A stretch of 64,000 nucleotides of DNA, taken from Treponema sp. Lineage in GTDB: Bacteria > Spirochaetota > Spirochaetia > Treponematales > Treponemataceae. Every line of letters begins with the position of its first letter. Position 1 is the first letter of the stretch. The notes under the pieces were generated by a model. It did no database searches. It had not been told where the DNA came from and saw only the letters and a list, made by a program, of their open reading frames with translations. Positions 61,743 to 64,000 of this stretch are shown in pieces. The stretch is from the NCBI GenBank assembly GCA_016286535.1, contig JAEESZ010000008.1:92475-156474 (forward strand), in the 5' to 3' direction. A program made the position numbers and the translations under genes.

Positions 61743-62729
61743 GTGGAAATCGTACACACTCCGGTTTTATTAAATGAGTGTCTGGAATATCTTTCTCCTG
61801 TTGGAGAGTCTTTTGAAGCAAATGCTTTGATGATTGACTCAACTCTGGGTGAGGGCGGCCATACTTACAACTTTTTGAAAAAATATCCGTCTCTTTCTGT
61901 AATTGGTCTTGATGCCGATAAGGTTATTCAGGCACGTGCAAAGGAGCGCCTTAGTGAGTTTGGCGAACGTGTACATTTTTACAACGGCTGGTTCCAGGAT
62001 TTCTACGCAAATTATCCATCTGAATATGAACGTCCAAATATAATTCTTTTTGATCTTGGTATTTCTGTATTCCACTATGAAAAGTCTGAACGTGGATTTT
62101 CATTCCGTTATGACGAAAAGCTTGATATGCGTCTTAATTCTTCTGAAGGTGAATCAGCTGCTGATTTAGTAAATGATTTACCGGAAGAAAAGCTTGCAGA
62201 TTTAATCTATTTATATGGTGAAGAAAAGCTCAGCCGCCGAATTGCACGCGCAATTGTAGAAGCCCGCAATGGTGGTCGTATTGAGTCTTCTAAGGCTCTG
62301 GCTGAAATTATATGGAATGCAGTGCCAGCAAATTACCGATATGGTCAGATTCATCCGGCTACAAGAACCTTTCAGGCTCTTCGTATTGCTGTTAACGGTG
62401 AACTTAAGCGACTTCCTAAGGCTTTGCATGATGCATTTGGTTGTCTTAAAGAGGGTGGCAAAATGGGTGTTATTACCTTCCATTCTCTTGAAGATAGAAT
62501 TGTTAAGAACTATTTCCGCAATCTCGGTAAACAGTGTGTTTGTCCTCCAGAAGTAGCTGTTTGCCGCTGCGGTGGTTCTGCCTGTGCTGAGCTTATTACA
62601 CGTAAGCCTGTTGCTCCAACTGCCGAAGAGGTTAAGGTTAATTCTCCTTCACGCAGTGCAAAGCTCAGAGTGATTCGAAAGATTAAGGATGATACAGAGT
62701 ATCATCTGGATGGAGTGGTGGGATTTTAA
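61743..62729 (+). CDS. rsmH: 16S rRNA (cytosine(1402)-N(4))-methyltransferase
   Basis: The 328-residue product matches RsmH: HTPVLLNECLEYLSP at the N-terminus, MIDSTLGEGGHTYNFLKKYP as SAM loop, LFDLGISVFHYEKSERGFSF, RIHPATRTFQALRI-type QIHPATRTFQALRIAVNGEL and MGVITFHSLEDRIVKNYFR. It methylates C1402 in the P-site of 16S rRNA. Start: GTG at 61743, the only one that fits, preceded by AGGTGGG. A four-Cys cluster CVCPPEVAVCRCGG near the C-terminus may bind metal. ftsL follows after 3 bases. Confidence 0.96.
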   Translation: MEIVHTPVLLNECLEYLSPVGESFEANALMIDSTLGEGGHTYNFLKKYPSLSVIGLDADKVIQARAKERLSEFGERVHFYNGWFQDFYANYPSEYERPNIILFDLGISVFHYEKSERGFSFRYDEKLDMRLNSSEGESAADLVNDLPEEKLADLIYLYGEEKLSRRIARAIVEARNGGRIESSKALAEIIWNAVPANYRYGQIHPATRTFQALRIAVNGELKRLPKALHDAFGCLKEGGKMGVITFHSLEDRIVKNYFRNLGKQCVCPPEVAVCRCGGSACAELITRKPVAPTAEEVKVNSPSRSAKLRVIRKIKDDTEYHLDGVVGF

Positions 62730-62732
62730 TTT

Positions 62733-63035
62733 ATGAAACGTGGATTTAAAGATTTTATTGTAAAATTTTTCTTCTGTGTATTTGTGCTTGCCATTCCTTT
62801 TGTACTCTGCCTTTATGCAGTTCAGGCTCGCCGTTACACAGAGCTTACTTCTGAGATTAAGGAGCTTGAACGTAAACAGGAACGCCTTATCGAGGAGAAT
62901 AAGAAGCTTGTAAGCGATATTGCAGTGCTTTCAAGCGCAGATAGAATTGAAAAGATTGCAGTGGAAGAACTTGGAATGCACAAGGCTGAAACTGAAGATA
63001 TAGTGAGAGTTGAAATGACGGGAGAGAAAAAATAA
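62733..63035 (+). CDS. ftsL: FtsL-like cell-division protein
   Basis: A 100-residue single-span protein: short basic N-terminus, helix FFFCVFVLAIPFVLCLYAVQ (about 12-31), then a leucine-zipper-like coiled coil (TSEIKELERKQERLIEENKK) and the terminal DRIEKIAVEELGMHKAE, typical of FtsL/DivIC. It sits between rsmH and murF where ftsL is expected, with the stop overlapping the murF start. It should join the divisome; the assignment rests on position and layout since the family is poorly conserved. Confidence 0.82.
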   Translation: MKRGFKDFIVKFFFCVFVLAIPFVLCLYAVQARRYTELTSEIKELERKQERLIEENKKLVSDIAVLSSADRIEKIAVEELGMHKAETEDIVRVEMTGEKK

Positions 63036-64000
63036 TGGAAAGCCTGCTTACTAAAGAAGAGCTTTTAGCCGCAGTTAAAGGTACTCAGCTTGGAAGTGCC
63101 GTTTGTTCATTTAACGATGTGCAGACAGACAGCCGCAATGTATGTGCTGAAAAGCCTTGTATGTTTGTACCTCTTATGGGTGAGTTCCAGAATGGTCACA
63201 AATATATAGAAGATGTACTTGCTAAAAAGGCTTCTGTTATTTTAATGAATAAAACTGAATATGAGTCTAACAAGGCTCATTATGATGAACTTGCTGCAAA
63301 GTATGCCGATGTTTGCTTTGTTCTTGTTGAAAATACTCTTCATGCTTTGCAGGATGCTGCAGAGGCTTATGTTACAAAAAAATGTGGCAGCATGATTCTT
63401 GTAAGCATTACAGGTTCAAGCGGAAAAACAACTACAAAAGAAATGATGGTAAGTGTAGCGCGCGCTCATTTTGGTGAAGCTGGCGTTGCTTATACATACG
63501 GAAACCTTAATTCAGAAACAGGTCTTCCTCTTTCGGTTTTCAGGATTCGTGGTGATGAAAAAATCGGAATTTTTGAAATGGGAATGAACCGCGTGAATGA
63601 AATTGGTGAGATTTCGAAGGTTTTGAAATCCCGCTACGGAATCATTACTAATATCGGAACTGCACACATTGGTATTCTTGGAAGTCAGGAAAATATTGCA
63701 ATTGAAAAAAGAAAGAGCCTTGCTTATATTCCTGCCGATGGAGCTGCTATTGTTGGTGCAGATGATGCTTTTGCTGATTTCTGTACAGAAGGTGTACGTG
63801 GTAAGGTTGTAAAGTTTGGACGCAATGTTCCTGAGTCTGTAAGCGGTGTTCGCTTTGTAGAAGATAAGGGACTTTTTGGAACAGATTTTGAACTGGATGG
63901 TCTTGCTGTTCATCTTCCACTTTCTGGAAGTTATAACTATCTGAATGCGCTTTCTGTAATTGCCTGTGCTAAAGAAATTGGTATTCCATCAAACGATATT
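63035..64000 (+). CDS. murF: UDP-N-acetylmuramoyl-tripeptide--D-alanyl-D-alanine ligase, 5' part
   Basis: The frame is open to the window edge: 322 residues are visible of an expected 450-480. N-terminal domain: FNDVQTDSRNVCAEKPCMFV and LMGEFQNGHKYIEDVLAKKA. The ATP loop is LVSITGSSGKTTTKEMM, then YGNLNSETGLPLSVFRI, IFEMGMNRVNEIGEISKVLK and ITNIGTAHIGILGSQENIAI are MurF blocks. It adds D-Ala-D-Ala to the peptidoglycan precursor in the cytoplasm. The ATG at 63035 shares a base with the ftsL stop (TAATG). No stop codon occurs before 64000. Confidence 0.95.
   Translation, partial: MESLLTKEELLAAVKGTQLGSAVCSFNDVQTDSRNVCAEKPCMFVPLMGEFQNGHKYIEDVLAKKASVILMNKTEYESNKAHYDELAAKYADVCFVLVENTLHALQDAAEAYVTKKCGSMILVSITGSSGKTTTKEMMVSVARAHFGEAGVAYTYGNLNSETGLPLSVFRIRGDEKIGIFEMGMNRVNEIGEISKVLKSRYGIITNIGTAHIGILGSQENIAIEKRKSLAYIPADGAAIVGADDAFADFCTEGVRGKVVKFGRNVPESVSGVRFVEDKGLFGTDFELDGLAVHLPLSGSYNYLNALSVIACAKEIGIPSNDI

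Noticed and set aside
1..64000. CRISPR arrays, prophage or insertion sequences
   Set aside because: No regularly spaced repeats, transposase, integrase or phage structural genes are visible on either strand.

Overview
This window reads as a chromosome segment of a low-GC, host- or rumen-associated Treponema or a close relative. The evidence is a pair of FlaA-type periplasmic-flagellum sheath genes, a spirochaete-type cheA / cheW-cheR / cheX / cheY cluster, many signal-peptide lipoproteins and treponemal outer-membrane barrels, and a fba - flaA - mraZ/rsmH/murF gene content like that of Treponema. The genus is an inference from gene content and order; no rRNA is present to confirm it. Coding density is high and no gene-free stretch exceeds 300 bases. 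I see no tRNA, rRNA, CRISPR array or intact insertion sequence.

Layout. 1-5.6 kb: the end of an outer-membrane barrel gene followed by three large surface lipoproteins, one with InlB-type repeats and a beta-helix. 5.7-9.5 kb: a TAXI-type TRAP transporter operon (binding protein, DUF1850 protein, fused permease, small membrane protein). 9.5-11.2 kb: rplM-rpsI with a structured leader, then recX. 11.2-18.1 kb: a GH36 alpha-galactosidase and a histidine phosphatase, a membrane protein with a degenerate GGDEF domain, glyA and a small lipoprotein. 18.3-27.4 kb: an M28-like peptidase, a 1083-residue lipoprotein, a diguanylate cyclase, a type IIA topoisomerase B subunit with a histone-H1-like tail, ornithine carbamoyltransferase and an ACT protein. 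27.5-34.8 kb: dgt, a FIST sensor protein, and a very unusual fusion of an [FeFe]-hydrogenase-like sensor to GGDEF, EAL and PAS domains, then an outer-membrane barrel. 35-39.9 kb: the chemotaxis operon. 39.9-46.2 kb: a pseudo-receiver regulator, malQ, a divergent response regulator / sugar-binding-type histidine kinase pair, and a split CHR transporter. 46.2-52.5 kb: SPFH/NfeD pair, recQ, deoD, a nucleotidyltransferase, manA and a membrane protein. 52.7-58.6 kb: fba, a Gly-rich lipoprotein, and a NarL-type two-component system with a membrane protein. 58.7-64 kb: two flaA genes, a nuclease-like protein, then mraZ-rsmH-ftsL-murF.

The genes form a signalling-rich region: c-di-GMP enzymes (14.4, 22.5, 30 kb), two NarL-type two-component systems, the chemotaxis cluster and the flagellar sheath genes. 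Carbohydrate use is represented by GH36, MalQ, ManA and Fba, plausibly linked to the cytoplasmic LacI-like sensor kinase beside malQ.

The most unusual signals are: (1) two small palindromic elements, one behind the ACT gene and one behind fba, each flanked by an imperfect 20-26 bp duplication of the host gene's own 3' end and sharing a hairpin core AGTTTTGC/GCAAAACT, which suggests an undescribed mini-element family that targets gene ends; (2) the hydrogenase-sensor/c-di-GMP fusion beside a FIST protein; (3) a cytoplasmic sugar-binding histidine kinase; (4) three GGGAA-N3-TTCCC-like palindromes spaced by helical turns in front of a two-component operon; (5) an rplM leader with two hairpins and a competing 7-bp pairing; (6) recurrent -10 boxes 6-8 bases before start codons, pointing to leaderless mRNAs.
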